From Paratractidigestivibacter sp963605405 (GTDB lineage: Bacteria; Actinomycetota; Coriobacteriia; Coriobacteriales; Atopobiaceae): a DNA stretch of 64,000 nucleotides. The stretch is from positions 17,511 through 81,510 of the forward strand of contig CAVCUP010000012.1 of assembly GCA_963605405.1 (NCBI GenBank), in the 5' to 3' direction. Made by a program: the position numbers and the translations under genes. This document shows positions 15,900-25,528 of the stretch, piece by piece; positions within the stretch are counted from its first letter, which is position 1, and every line of letters begins with the position of its first letter. The notes beneath the pieces are model-generated. The model was not told where the DNA came from. It ran no database searches and saw nothing but the letters and a program-made list of their open reading frames with translations.

Positions 15900-17852
15900 A
15901 TGAAGCTGCGCCTTCGCGCTTGGGCGCCGGTCCTTTTGGCCGCCGCTTTCGCCCTGTTCCTCGCGCCCGTGTCCGCCGCTGCCCGCGAGTACGCCGTCGT
16001 CTCCGTCGATATCGACGCGACCGTGACCTCCGACGGCGCGCTGCGCGTCTCGGAGACGAGGACCTTTGATTTCGACGGCGGCTTCAACGGCGTGTATTGG
16101 AGGATCCCCACGGGCGCGAACCCAAACAACGGCAAAGACGTTGCCCTTAGGCTCGACTCCGTCGGGGAGGGTTCGGGGCCGGGCCTCCGGGAGTTCTCGG
16201 CTTCGGGCTCGGGCGGCCGTTACACATACGAGGTCTCCGAAGAGAGCGGCTACACGCAGGTCAAGCTTTACTCGCCGCATGAGGACGAGACCGTGAGCTT
16301 TACCGTCGTCTACGAGCTCACGGGCGTCGCCACGCGCTGGGAAGACACGGGCGAGCTCTACTGGAAGTTCGTTTCCGATGGATGGGACGTGCAGTCACAG
16401 AACGTGACCTGTACGCTGCGCCTCCCCGTGCCGGAAGGCGAGTCCGTCGTGGCGGGAGAAAACGTCCGGGCCTGGGGCCACGGGCCCCTCGACGCGACGG
16501 TCGCGTTCGACGGCGACGACATCGTCTGCGCTGTCCCGGGCGTCGGCACCGAGGAGTTCGCGGAGATTCGCGCGGTCTTCCCGGAAGCGTGGCTCGCCGA
16601 CTGTGAGCGGACCGCGGGCTCAAAGCTCGAGGGCATTCTCGCCGACGAGCGGTCCTGGGCCGACGAGGCGAACGCCAGGCGCGCGAGGGCGCGCGCTCTG
16701 GACGCGGCCGGCAAGCTCGGCGCGATCGTCCTTGCCGCGGTCACGACGGTTGCCGTCGCGGCGGCGCGCGTTCGCGAGTCCCGGCAAAACGCCCCTCGCT
16801 TCCAGGACAAGTACTTCCGCGACGTCCCCACGCGCGATCATCCCGCCGTGTTGGGGGCTCTCTACAACGGGGGAGCCATCGAGCCGAAGGAGCTCACCGC
16901 GACCCTTATGCGCCTGACCGACGCCGGCGTGCTCAGGATGGAGAAGACCTCCGCGGAGAAGAGGTCCCTCATGGGCACGAGGAAGTCGAACGACTATCTC
17001 GTCGTCAAGCTCAGGGACGTCGCATCGGCCGAGGGCGGCGAGAAGGGCCCGACGGCGGGCTCAATCGACGCGGCCGCATGCGACATGGTGTTCAACGCGG
17101 TCGCGAAAAAGGGCGACGTGCCGGGCGCCGAGGTGCGTCTCTCCGAGTTCAAGAAGATGGCGAAGAACAGCCCCGAGGACTACGAGCAAGCATGGAACGC
17201 CTGGTCGGGCGTCGCGGAGGCGGGCTTCAAGGACCGCTTCGTGGAAGGAGCCCCTTCACAGAGAAACAAGGTGGTCATCCTCGTGCTCGGCGGCATCGAC
17301 ATAGCGGCCTCCATCGGGTCGCTTCTCTACTTCCTGTTCGTCCTGGGGGAGGCCTCCGTCCTCACCATGGGGCTCTCCGCCGTCTTGATGGCGGTCGGCC
17401 TCGCTGCGGTCCTCGTCGCCGCGGGCATGAAGCCGCTCAACCGGGAAGGGGTCGAGGCCAAGGCCAAGCTCGAGGCGCTGCGCCGCTGGCTCAAGGAGTT
17501 CACCAGGCTCGACGAGGCCGTGCCCGCCGACGTCGTGCTCTGGAACCGCCTGCTCGTTCTGTCCGTGGTGCTCGGGGTGTCTAAGGAGGTCATCAGGCAG
17601 CTCGAGGTCGCGGCGCCGCAGGTCTTCGAGGACCCGCTCTTCATGCCGTGCTGCTACTGGTGCTACGGCGGCTACGGCCACGGCGGCCGCCCCGCGAGCG
17701 AGGCCTTCACGAGCGGCTTCCAGTCGGCCCATAATGTGTCCGAGGCGGCGCTCGCCGCATCGTCCGACAGCTCGGGCGGCGGCGGGGGCGGAGGCTTCTC
17801 CGGCGGCGGGGGCGGAGGCTTCGGCGGGGGCGGCGGGGGCGGAGCCTTTTAG
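15900..17852 (+). CDS. DUF2207 domain-containing membrane protein with Gly-rich tail
   Basis: 650 residues from the ATG at 15900, chosen because GGAG lies 7 bases upstream and the protein then opens with a clean signal peptide (MKLRLRAWAPVLLAAAFALF, cut near AAAR). An extracytoplasmic DUF2207 domain follows (TVTSDGALRVSETRTFDFDG, NGVYWRIP). A membrane helix lies around residue 280, a helical cytoplasmic stretch follows, then two close membrane helices around 465-510 and a cytoplasmic domain. It ends in a Cys/Tyr/Gly patch and pure Gly-Phe runs (GGGGGGFSGGGGGG). DUF2207 proteins are common, uncharacterised membrane proteins of Gram-positives, and Gly-rich ends like this are typical. Confidence 0.85.
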   Translation: MKLRLRAWAPVLLAAAFALFLAPVSAAAREYAVVSVDIDATVTSDGALRVSETRTFDFDGGFNGVYWRIPTGANPNNGKDVALRLDSVGEGSGPGLREFSASGSGGRYTYEVSEESGYTQVKLYSPHEDETVSFTVVYELTGVATRWEDTGELYWKFVSDGWDVQSQNVTCTLRLPVPEGESVVAGENVRAWGHGPLDATVAFDGDDIVCAVPGVGTEEFAEIRAVFPEAWLADCERTAGSKLEGILADERSWADEANARRARARALDAAGKLGAIVLAAVTTVAVAAARVRESRQNAPRFQDKYFRDVPTRDHPAVLGALYNGGAIEPKELTATLMRLTDAGVLRMEKTSAEKRSLMGTRKSNDYLVVKLRDVASAEGGEKGPTAGSIDAAACDMVFNAVAKKGDVPGAEVRLSEFKKMAKNSPEDYEQAWNAWSGVAEAGFKDRFVEGAPSQRNKVVILVLGGIDIAASIGSLLYFLFVLGEASVLTMGLSAVLMAVGLAAVLVAAGMKPLNREGVEAKAKLEALRRWLKEFTRLDEAVPADVVLWNRLLVLSVVLGVSKEVIRQLEVAAPQVFEDPLFMPCCYWCYGGYGHGGRPASEAFTSGFQSAHNVSEAALAASSDSSGGGGGGGFSGGGGGGFGGGGGGGAF

Positions 17853-17998
17853 CCGGTCCGCCTCGCCGAGACCTGCGGCCCGGCGCCTGTCCGTCTGGCC
17901 CGTTGCCCCTCGGCGCCCGCCCGCTTGGCGCCCGCGCGACTTCCAGGTACTCTCGTCTCCGTGCGCTCTCGCCGAAACTCTTCAGAAAGGCAGCCCCG

Positions 17999-20098
17999 AT
18001 GCATCTCCGCGATTCCCAGGCCCAGCGCCTCTATCAGCTCCTTGACTTCATGACCTGCTTTGCCGCCGGCCGCTACAATCTCTGCGGCCCCGAGAGGCTT
18101 GCCCGAATCGCCGCCGGCATGGGCGACCCCGACCTGAGCTTCGAGGCGCTCGGAATGGTCTGGGACGACCCCACCGCCATCGACGACCTCCTCGCCACCA
18201 AGCCCAAAACCATCTCGGCCGCCGACCTGCGCGTCATCGAGGGCTTCAAGGATTGCCTGTGGGGCCCGCAGCTGCTCGTCGGCTTCGACGCGTCGGGCCG
18301 CGCGCTGTTCTCCGTCGGGGACCAGACGGTGGCGGTCGTCGGCCTTTCCCAAGAGATCTCCATAATGGTCAGCGGGCCCCTTCCCCAGTTCGTGGAGGTC
18401 GCGCTGCTGCCCTTCGAGGGCGTCGTCACCTATGGGGAGTCGTTCTCGGTTCCCAACCTATCCTTCGGGCCCGGCCTGAGGAAGTCCATGGCCGAGGAGG
18501 CCGCCGCGGCCCTGGCGCGCGAGCCGATCTGCGCGGCCGGGCCGTTCCGCGAGCTCGCCCGAAAGCAGAAGGAGCGTAAGAGGACCGATGAAGAGAAGCG
18601 CTTCGCGGACCGGGTCAAGCGCGAGCGCTGGGAAGCCGAGGGCAACGAGCCGCTGCCGCCCGAGGTGCGCCGCGGGTCTTTGGCGGGGCTCTCCGAGGAC
18701 GAGCGCCGTGAGCGCGTGAAGGCAGGCGACGAGGAGCTCGCCCGGGTGTTCCGGCAGAGGTATCTCCAGGAGCTCAGGCGCCATGCGGGCAAGGGCGAGC
18801 CGGTGCTCGACACGCCCGCGGCCCTCACCGCCCTCAGCAAGGCCGACCTGGAGGGGTTCGCCCGGCTTCTCGGCGCGAAGGGCCTCTCCAAGCTCAACAA
18901 GAAGCAGCTCGCGGACGTCGTCGATCCTTTGCTGGACGGGGCCTCGGGGCTTCTCGCCGATGACCTCGCCTCGTGCGACGATCTCCAGTACAGCACGGTC
19001 CTCGAGCTCTCCCGCACGTCGGGGCACATCGTCTCCGTCGGCGAGGGAGACTTCCTGCGCGACGGGGCCAAGTATAAGGAGCTCGTCCCCTGGACTCGTT
19101 TGTACCGCGCGGGCGACGGGATCGCCGTCGTGCTCCCGGACTACGCCCGCGAGGCCCTTGCGGGCGTCGACCTGCCTCGCGTGGAGGCTGAGCGCGACTT
19201 CTGCGCGAAGGTCTTCCGCTTGGCGGACATCCTCGTCGACTTCTGCGGCGTCGTGAGGCTTCCCGACTTTGCCGAGAGATTCCGCTCCTTCTACGGCTCC
19301 GATAGGTCTGACCAGGAGATTCTCGAGAAGCTCAACGATGTCGTGCTCGATCACGGCGATGATTCGCCCTTCGAGTTCTGGAGACCCTGGACCGCCGACG
19401 GCGGGTCGGTGGAAAGGGCGGACGAGCCGGAGGCGCTTATCCACTTCACGCTCTGCGATGAGCTCATCGTGCGCGGCGCCCTCGCCGCCGGCGCCGCTGA
19501 GCCGCTTAACGGCATTGGGCAGTTCGGGTCGGAGGCGTTCCCGAAGGGCCTTGAGGGCGACGAGCTCCTCAAGAGGGCCAAGGAGGCCCTTCTTCGCCGC
19601 GACGAGCGGGTGCGCGCGCTGCTCGGCGAGCACGAGGCCAAGCGCAAAGACGGCCCCTGCCCGCTCGACCCCGCGCTGAAGACCGAGGAGGTCTATGCAT
19701 GGAGAGACAAGACCCCCGAGGTCGTCAGCCTCCGCAACTGGCTTGACGCCCACGTGCCGGAGGGCGAGGACGACCTCAGGTTCGCAGATAGATGCGTCGA
19801 GCGGATCCTCGAGGCCCATACCGGCGCCCAGATGCCCACGGCATTGGTGCGGGCGGCCGACGATATGGACCTTTTCCTGCTCAGCGAGGATCACGAGGCG
19901 CTTACCGGGAGGCTTATGGCTCTATGGTCGGCCCTGCCGAACTGGGACAACAACGGCTGGAGCCCGGATGCGCTGCACGCCAAGGTGACGGGGCGCAGGG
20001 TTTTCCGCAACCCCGACGGCACGGAGCGCAAGGTCGGCCGCAATGAGCCCTGCCCCTGCGGGAGCGGCAAGAAGTACAAGAGATGCTGCGGCCGCTAG
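17999..20098 (+). CDS. SEC-C metal-binding motif protein (699 residues), function unknown
   Basis: Starts at the ATG at 17999 behind AGAAAGG. The C-terminus is a textbook SEC-C motif, VGRNEPCPCGSGKKYKRCCGR, which binds zinc and in SecA contacts SecB or ribosomes. About residues 275-310 read like a Rho-N/SAP helix-extension-helix (TALSKADLEGFARLLGAKGL, then SKLNKKQLADVV). A charged helical region rich in Arg/Glu lies between 180 and 270. No catalytic motif was recognised. The gene stands alone, convergent with the MFS gene. Similar large SEC-C proteins of unknown role are frequent in Coriobacteriia, which is recollection, not shown here. Confidence 0.75.
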   Translation: MHLRDSQAQRLYQLLDFMTCFAAGRYNLCGPERLARIAAGMGDPDLSFEALGMVWDDPTAIDDLLATKPKTISAADLRVIEGFKDCLWGPQLLVGFDASGRALFSVGDQTVAVVGLSQEISIMVSGPLPQFVEVALLPFEGVVTYGESFSVPNLSFGPGLRKSMAEEAAAALAREPICAAGPFRELARKQKERKRTDEEKRFADRVKRERWEAEGNEPLPPEVRRGSLAGLSEDERRERVKAGDEELARVFRQRYLQELRRHAGKGEPVLDTPAALTALSKADLEGFARLLGAKGLSKLNKKQLADVVDPLLDGASGLLADDLASCDDLQYSTVLELSRTSGHIVSVGEGDFLRDGAKYKELVPWTRLYRAGDGIAVVLPDYAREALAGVDLPRVEAERDFCAKVFRLADILVDFCGVVRLPDFAERFRSFYGSDRSDQEILEKLNDVVLDHGDDSPFEFWRPWTADGGSVERADEPEALIHFTLCDELIVRGALAAGAAEPLNGIGQFGSEAFPKGLEGDELLKRAKEALLRRDERVRALLGEHEAKRKDGPCPLDPALKTEEVYAWRDKTPEVVSLRNWLDAHVPEGEDDLRFADRCVERILEAHTGAQMPTALVRAADDMDLFLLSEDHEALTGRLMALWSALPNWDNNGWSPDALHAKVTGRRVFRNPDGTERKVGRNEPCPCGSGKKYKRCCGR

Positions 20099-20133
20099 GC
20101 CCGAGACCCCGGTCTCGCCCAACCGCGCAACCG

Positions 20134-20173
20134 AGAAAAGAAGCGCCCGCCGCCGATCCTCGGCGACGGGCGC
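20134..20173 (-). terminator. Intrinsic terminator of the UMF1-type transporter gene
   Basis: Read on the minus strand, GCGCCCGTCGCCGA pairs with TCGGCGGCGGGCGC around a tight loop and is followed by TTCTTTTC. It lies about 85 bases after the transporter stop and can also stop plus-strand transcripts from the SEC-C gene. Confidence 0.75.
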
Positions 20174-20256
20174 TCATATAAGGCGCGTCCGCGGGGTAAA
20201 TAGAACGATTACCTGCTCAATCGCGAATCCCTCACTGCTCTCTCCCTTCTCGGCGC

Positions 20257-21501
20257 CTACTGCCCGTCGGCTTCTGCGGCCCCGCGGTCGGGGACCTTCA
20301 TCATCATGAGGAAGCCGATAACGAAGAGGATCGCGATGCTCATGACGCCGAGGCTCGAGTTGCCCGTGATCGCGGTGAAGGTGCCCACGAGGAACGTGCC
20401 GAGGATAGCGGCGTACTTTCCGAAGATGTCGAAGAACCCGAAGTACTCGTTCGAGCGCTCCTTGGGGCAGAGCTTGCCGAACTCGGAGCGCGAGAGCGCC
20501 TGGATTCCGCCCTGGAACATGCCGACGAGAATCGCGAGAATCCAGAACTCGGTCGCCGTGCGCAGGAACAGCGCGGCAAAGAGCGTGATCCCGAAGTACG
20601 CGGCGATGGCCACGAGCAGCATTCTGCGCGTGCCGTGCTTGGACGAGAGCTTGCCGTAGATGATGGCCGACGGGAACGCCACGAACTGCGTGACGAGAAG
20701 CGCCAGCACGAGCTGCGTCGAGTCGATGCCGAGGTCGGTGCCGTAGCTCGTCGAGAGCTTGATGATGGTGTGGACGCCGTCGATATAGAAGAAGTAGGCG
20801 ATCATGTAGTACTTGATGGCCTTGTTCGCCCACATCTCCTTAACCGTGGCGCCGATGCCCGTGACGGCCTTGCTGAGGGCATGGTCCTCGCGGGGCTTGA
20901 AGTGTTTCTGCTGGATATTGCGCAGCATCGGAACGGTGAAGGCGAGCCACCACGCGGCGGTGATCGCGAAGGCGATCTGCATGGCGGTCTGCAGGCCGAG
21001 CCCGAGCTTCTCGTAGTTGAGCACCACGAGCAGGCACGCTATGAACGGCACGCAGCTGCCGATGTAGCCCCAGGCGTAACCCAGGCTCGAGACCTCGTCC
21101 ATGCGGTCGTCCGTCGTGGTGTCGATGAGCAGCGCGTCGTAGAAGACCATGGAGGAGTTGAGCGCCACGGAGCTGATCACGTAGATGACGAGAAACGCCA
21201 TCGCGCTCGTGGGGAAGCCCATCGCGACCGTGGCGACGACGCCCGTGCCCACACAGCCTGCGATGAACTTCTTCTTCATGCCCTCCATGTCCGCAATGGA
21301 GCCGAGGACGGGCATGAGCAGCGCGATGATCAGCGAGGCGATGGTCTCGGCGTAGCTCCATGCGACCACGGTGTCGCCGTCAGGGGAGAGCGAGGCGAAG
21401 TAGATGGGGATCACGCTCGTGGCGAGAAGGACGAGCGCGGAGTTGCCCACGTCGTACATGATCCAGGTCTTCTCGGCGCGGGTGAGCTTCTTCTTGGCCA
21501 T
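20257..21501 (-). CDS. MFS transporter, UMF1/Atg22-like family
   Basis: 414 residues from the ATG at 21501 (MAKKKLTRAEKTWIMYDVGN). GGAG sits 7 bases before it; the alternative TTG at 21516 adds five residues without a better site. The YDVGNSA motif in helix 1 and the ADMEGMKKKFIAGC loop after helix 2-3 are typical of the UMF1 family related to yeast vacuolar amino-acid effluxer Atg22. About 11-12 hydrophobic segments. Substrate unknown; amino acids or small metabolites are possible. It is divergently transcribed from the phospholipase C-family gene. Confidence 0.85.
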   Translation of the reverse strand: MAKKKLTRAEKTWIMYDVGNSALVLLATSVIPIYFASLSPDGDTVVAWSYAETIASLIIALLMPVLGSIADMEGMKKKFIAGCVGTGVVATVAMGFPTSAMAFLVIYVISSVALNSSMVFYDALLIDTTTDDRMDEVSSLGYAWGYIGSCVPFIACLLVVLNYEKLGLGLQTAMQIAFAITAAWWLAFTVPMLRNIQQKHFKPREDHALSKAVTGIGATVKEMWANKAIKYYMIAYFFYIDGVHTIIKLSTSYGTDLGIDSTQLVLALLVTQFVAFPSAIIYGKLSSKHGTRRMLLVAIAAYFGITLFAALFLRTATEFWILAILVGMFQGGIQALSRSEFGKLCPKERSNEYFGFFDIFGKYAAILGTFLVGTFTAITGNSSLGVMSIAILFVIGFLMMMKVPDRGAAEADGQ

Positions 21502-21700
21502 GGTCGCTCCGTCCAAAGTCGACGTCCGTTCGAAAGAAACATATGTGAGTACTTTATCCCCTTATGCGCGCAATCCGGCGGACTCGGCCGTAAGGGTTGG
21601 GTAAATGCCCGCAGATGGTGGTGTTTTGCCCCGGCCCGTCCCCGAAGCGCTGCGCTGGGGCATAATCGAGGCCAATGTATCTATGAGAAGGGACCCCGCG

Positions 21701-22663
21701 ATGCCCGCCATCCTCACCCACGACTTCTTTGGAAAGAGCGTCCTCGACGACGTCTCCAAGCTCCTCTCGTTCGAGTCTGAGGACGAGAGGCGCGCCTTCC
21801 TGCTGGGCAACCAGGGCCCCGACCCGCTGTTCTACCTGTGCGTGGACCCGCTCATGTCCAAGTGGGAGCCGCTCGGCAACGTGATGCACGACGCCCGCCC
21901 GGCCCGTCTCCTGTGCGCCATGCACGAGGCCGCCGAGCGCCTCGAGGGCTCCGACCGCATCGTCGCGCGCGCCTACGTGGCGGGCTTCACCTGCCATTAC
22001 CTTCTCGACCGCTCCGTGCACCCGCTCGTGTACTACTGGCAGGAGGGACTTACGCGCGCAGGCGTCGAGGGCCTGGGGCCCGAGTCCGGGCAGTTCGTTC
22101 ACGCCGAGGTCGAGCGCGACTTCGACGAGGCGGTCCTGTGGGGCTTCGAGCACAAGACCGTCGCGGAGTACCGTCCCTATGAGGAGGTCCTCAAGGCGAG
22201 CCATCGCGTGCTCGCGGCGGTGGACAAAGTCTACTTCTATGTCGCGCTGTGGGCCTTCGGCCAGGCGATAGACCCGAGGACGTTCTCCACGGCCGTGCAC
22301 GAGTTCCGCCTGGTCCAGCGTGTGTTCTACTCCAAGGGCGGCAAGGCCCGCGTGCTCGCGCGCGTCGAGCGGCTGGCGCGCGGCGGCGGCCACTCCCTTC
22401 TCGGCGCGATGTCCCACCGTGTCCGCGCCGAGGCGAGAAGCGACTTCGACAACCACCTGCACCGAGCCTGGGAGAATCCCTTCACGGGTGCGGTGAGCAG
22501 CGACTCGTTCGAGGAGCTCTTCCGTGCGGCCCAGGCCTGCGTGCTGCCGGCTCTCGACTCGATGTTCTCCGGCGAGTTCGGCGAGAGGGAGGCCGAGGAG
22601 CTCACGGGCAACCTCAACTTCGGCGGCAAGCCCGTGGACCCGGACGGCGCCGTCGAGTGGTGA
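21701..22663 (+). CDS. Zinc-dependent phospholipase C family protein
   Basis: 320 residues from the ATG at 21701, chosen for the AAGGGACC site 10 bases upstream; an ATG at 21683 is possible. Family pattern: early His (PAILTHDFFG), LLGNQGPDPLFY, HDARPARL, then GFTCHYLLDRSVHPLVYY with His/Asp ligands and a later HAEVERDFDEAV. These match the Zn-dependent PLC fold (His/Asp/Glu ligands). No signal peptide is visible, unlike secreted toxins such as alpha-toxin, so a cytoplasmic housekeeping enzyme is more likely than a virulence factor. Confidence 0.75.
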   Translation: MPAILTHDFFGKSVLDDVSKLLSFESEDERRAFLLGNQGPDPLFYLCVDPLMSKWEPLGNVMHDARPARLLCAMHEAAERLEGSDRIVARAYVAGFTCHYLLDRSVHPLVYYWQEGLTRAGVEGLGPESGQFVHAEVERDFDEAVLWGFEHKTVAEYRPYEEVLKASHRVLAAVDKVYFYVALWAFGQAIDPRTFSTAVHEFRLVQRVFYSKGGKARVLARVERLARGGGHSLLGAMSHRVRAEARSDFDNHLHRAWENPFTGAVSSDSFEELFRAAQACVLPALDSMFSGEFGEREAEELTGNLNFGGKPVDPDGAVEW

Positions 22664-22729
22664 TGCGCGCGGCGCGACGCCCACAAGGGCCGGTCTGGGC
22701 CCAATCGAGCCCCCGACCTCGGAAAGGCG

Positions 22730-22749
22730 CGCACGCCGGTGCGTCTTTT
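22730..22749 (+). terminator. Weak intrinsic terminator after the phospholipase C-family gene
   Basis: A short CGCAC/GTGCG stem with a 4-base loop is followed by TCTTTT. The stem is small, so efficiency is doubtful. Confidence 0.35.
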
Positions 22750-22918
22750 CGCGCCTAGGCGAGGGGCGTCGCCGGCACGGGCCCCGTCTTTCTCATGACG
22801 CGCCGCAGTCGCGATGGCGCGCCGCCGTTCGGCATGCCGCTGGGGATTCTCGCCGGCCGAGAGGCCCGTCGCGGTTAAGCTAATCCAGGTATTCGAGCGA
22901 TTAACGAGAGAGGCGAGC

Positions 22919-23731
22919 GTGTCCACGTATGTGTTTTCCGATGTGCACGGCCATGCCGCGCCCCTGGCGCGCGCGATTGAGCGCATCGCCCCCGCTCCCG
23001 ACGACATCTTCTATTGCCTGGGAGACATGATCGACCGCGGCCCCGACCCGCTCGGCGTCATCGAACAGGTGCGCGCCCTTCCCAACTGCCGCGTCCTTAT
23101 GGGCAACCACGAGGACCTCATGCTCGCCTGCATGGGCGACCGCGAGGCTCCCATCGACTCCGTCAACGCCGCCAACTGGGGCCTTAACGGGGGGATCGTG
23201 ACCTCGGAGGCCCTTGCCGGGCTGAGCGAGGCCGAGGCGGACGAGATCGTGGCCTGGGTCGCCTCCTTGCCGCGCTGCGCCCACGTTAAGGTGGGGGAGA
23301 GGCGCTATATCCTCACGCACGCGGGCATAGATCCCTGCCGCATCGAGGGCGAGGGGCCCTGGGACACCGACGAGGCGATCGACGCGCTGCTCACCGCGCA
23401 GGACCCCGAGGACCTCGTGTGGATTCGCGAGGAGTTCTGGGGGACCCACACCGGGCTCATCGGCGAGGACGGCTCCGGCCCTGTGGTCGTGGCGGGTCAT
23501 ACCCCCACGCCCTACCTGGGCACGATCGCCGACGAGCCCGAGCTCGCGGTCCGCGACGAGGAGGGGCGCGCGCTTCTCGTCAAACTCGGCGCCGACGAGT
23601 CCACGGGCGGGGTGCCCGACCGTTGGGACATCGACGCGGGCGCCGCCGGCGGCGCGGGCTTCGGGCGCGTCTGCGTGCTGCGCCTGGACGATGGCGAGGC
23701 CTTCTACGAGGACATTCTCCCCGGCGAGTAG
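22919..23731 (+). CDS. Metallophosphoesterase (PP2A-like Ser/Thr or bis-nucleotide phosphatase family)
   Basis: 270 residues from the GTG at 22919, behind GAGAGAGGCG. Calcineurin-like motifs are intact and near the N-terminus: SDVHGH, GDMIDRGPDP, GNHEDL, then HAGI and GHTPTP. The layout with GD-xx-DRG-P matches bacterial PrpA/ApaH-type phosphatases, which act on phosphoproteins or diadenosine polyphosphates. Substrate undetermined. Stands alone between two weakly and strongly terminated regions. Confidence 0.88.
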   Translation: MSTYVFSDVHGHAAPLARAIERIAPAPDDIFYCLGDMIDRGPDPLGVIEQVRALPNCRVLMGNHEDLMLACMGDREAPIDSVNAANWGLNGGIVTSEALAGLSEAEADEIVAWVASLPRCAHVKVGERRYILTHAGIDPCRIEGEGPWDTDEAIDALLTAQDPEDLVWIREEFWGTHTGLIGEDGSGPVVVAGHTPTPYLGTIADEPELAVRDEEGRALLVKLGADESTGGVPDRWDIDAGAAGGAGFGRVCVLRLDDGEAFYEDILPGE

Positions 23732-23821
23732 GCGGCGTCGGCGGCAGCTCCGGCGACTGCGCCGAGAGACGCGCCCCTGCTGGGCCGCATGCCTGAATTG
23801 CCAATCGTCCAAAGGACCGGA

Positions 23822-23854
23822 AACCGGCGTCCTTACGAGGGATGCCGGTTTTTT
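23822..23854. terminator. Intrinsic terminator between convergent phosphatase genes
   Basis: AACCGGCGTCC pairs with GGGATGCCGGTT around TTACGA, followed by TTTT on the plus strand. On the minus strand the stem is followed only by a mild T/C run, so it mainly ends the metallophosphoesterase transcript. Confidence 0.8.
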
Positions 23855-23901
23855 GTTGCGCGCCGCCTCGTTGGCGTCGGGGCGAAGAGACGACCCTGCT
23901 G

Positions 23902-24531
23902 CTATCGCCTCTTGCCGGAGAAGTCGTCGGGGCCCGTCGTCGAGGCGGGTTCGTAGATGTCCACCAGCGAGAACTCGTTCGTCTCGTCGTCGAACTCGTA
24001 GGTGTAGAGGCAGCAGTTGGCGAGGTGGCGCGGGGCCTCGACGCGGGCGTTAGCTGCCCAGTGGTTGCGAAAGATGCGCCCTGCGGTCCCGTGGGAGACG
24101 ACGAGCGCGTCGTTGACGCCCGGCCGCTCCATCACGCGCAGGGCCGCCGCGCAGACGCGCTTCTCGACGTCGGCCTCGTCCTCTCCGCCATAGGGAACGA
24201 ACTGGTCGGTGAAGGGGCTTGTCGGCTCGCCGGGGCCGTGGGGCTCGCCGTCGTAGCTGCCGAAGGAGATCTCGAGCAGGTCCTCGTCGGTCTCGTAGTC
24301 TCCGCGCGCGTGGACATCGGGCAGCGCGTACTCCAGCGTCTGGAGCACGCGGCCGGATGGCGAGCAGACGACGGCGTCGAAGGAGAGGCCGGACTCGCGG
24401 ATATGCGCCCCGGTCTCCGCGGCCTGCGCTCGGCCGAGCTCGGTAAGCGGCGAGTCCGCGCGGCCCTGCCAGCAGTCGCGGACGTTCAGCTCGGTCACGC
24501 CGTGTCGCATGAATCTCAGGTACTTGGTCAT
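23902..24531 (-). CDS. Histidine phosphatase family protein (phosphoglycerate mutase-like)
   Basis: 209 residues. The catalytic RHG motif lies at the start (YLRFMRHGVTELN) with phospho-acceptor His near residue 9. Second-pocket residues follow: VCSPSGRVLQT, the acidic LLEISFGSYDGE and VVSHGTAGR. All expected catalytic residues of the branch-1 family are present. Likely a broad-range phosphatase for sugar or nucleotide phosphates; not a glycolytic mutase judged by length and missing extended loops. Divergent from the Cof-type gene. Confidence 0.88.
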   Translation of the reverse strand: MTKYLRFMRHGVTELNVRDCWQGRADSPLTELGRAQAAETGAHIRESGLSFDAVVCSPSGRVLQTLEYALPDVHARGDYETDEDLLEISFGSYDGEPHGPGEPTSPFTDQFVPYGGEDEADVEKRVCAAALRVMERPGVNDALVVSHGTAGRIFRNHWAANARVEAPRHLANCCLYTYEFDDETNEFSLVDIYEPASTTGPDDFSGKRR

Positions 24532-24689
24532 AAAGGGAACCCTTCGTCGAGTTTGGGCGTGTTGAGGCGCGGCCTAGTATAGACTTGCCTGCGCGCAGCG
24601 ATCCCGGGTCCTTTGCGGGTGTCCCGGGCACAGGACCGCGCCCCTCGCGACCGTCCTGCGCGCATCTTTGTATATAAGGAAGGGGAACC

Positions 24690-25526
24690 GTGATAAACGC
24701 GTTGAATAAAGACCAGGTAAAGCTGGTGGTAACGGACGAGGACGGGACCTTTTTGGACCTCGGCGGCGAGGACTTCTCCCGCGAGCGCTTCGCCGCGGTC
24801 TTCGATCGCATGCGCGCGTGCGGCACGCGCTTCGCCGTGGCCACGAGCAACCAGAGCTTCCAGGTGAAGGAGATCTTCGGCGAGCTGGCCCAGCACATCT
24901 CGGTGATCGCCTCCAACGGCGCCTATGTCGAGCCGGAGGGGAGCAAAGCCCAGGTCAGAACCGCATCTGAGGCTGCGGTCAGAAGCGTCCTCGCTGCACA
25001 CGGGTCCCATCCGGAGATCCCGCTCTGCGCCGTGTGCGCGGACGGCGCCTTCGTCGAGCGCGGCTGCGACCCAGGCTTCTCCGAGGAGATGGCGATGTAC
25101 TCGCACAACCTGCACGAGGTCGCCTCTCTCGCTGACGCCGCCGCGACCATGGATGTCCTCATGTATTGGTCGAGGGTCGACGCACGCGACCTCAAGCCCG
25201 CAGTCGAGCTGCTCGCCGGCGCGGTGGAGGGGATGGACGTCGTGGACTCCGGTTATGGCGACGGGTACGGTTACCTGGACGTTATTCAGCCGGGCGTGAA
25301 CAAGGCCACCGGCATCCAGACGCTTCTCGACGTCTTCGGCATCGACGCGTCCGGGGTCATGGCCTTCGGCGACGCCGGCAACGACGCCCAGATGATTCGG
25401 CTCGCGGGCATGGGCGTGGCCATGGGCAACGCCAGCGACGAGCTCAAGGAAATCGCGGACATCGTGTGCGAGCCCTGTCGCGAGCAGGGCGTCCTTAAGG
25501 TCCTCGAGTCCGTTTTCGGGCGGTAG
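24690..25526 (+). CDS. Cof-type HAD-IIB family phosphatase
   Basis: 278 residues from the GTG at 24690 behind GGAAGGGG. HAD motif I is VVTDEDGTFL (D-x-D), motif II VATSN, and motif IV GDAGNDAQMI with the preceding Lys of GVNKATGIQ. A type IIB cap lies between about residues 85 and 190. These enzymes dephosphorylate sugar phosphates, flavin intermediates or related small molecules; the substrate cannot be set from sequence. Directly followed by the SGNH hydrolase gene with a 2-base gap, so the two are co-transcribed. Confidence 0.9.
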   Translation: MINALNKDQVKLVVTDEDGTFLDLGGEDFSRERFAAVFDRMRACGTRFAVATSNQSFQVKEIFGELAQHISVIASNGAYVEPEGSKAQVRTASEAAVRSVLAAHGSHPEIPLCAVCADGAFVERGCDPGFSEEMAMYSHNLHEVASLADAAATMDVLMYWSRVDARDLKPAVELLAGAVEGMDVVDSGYGDGYGYLDVIQPGVNKATGIQTLLDVFGIDASGVMAFGDAGNDAQMIRLAGMGVAMGNASDELKEIADIVCEPCREQGVLKVLESVFGR

Positions 25527-25528
25527 CG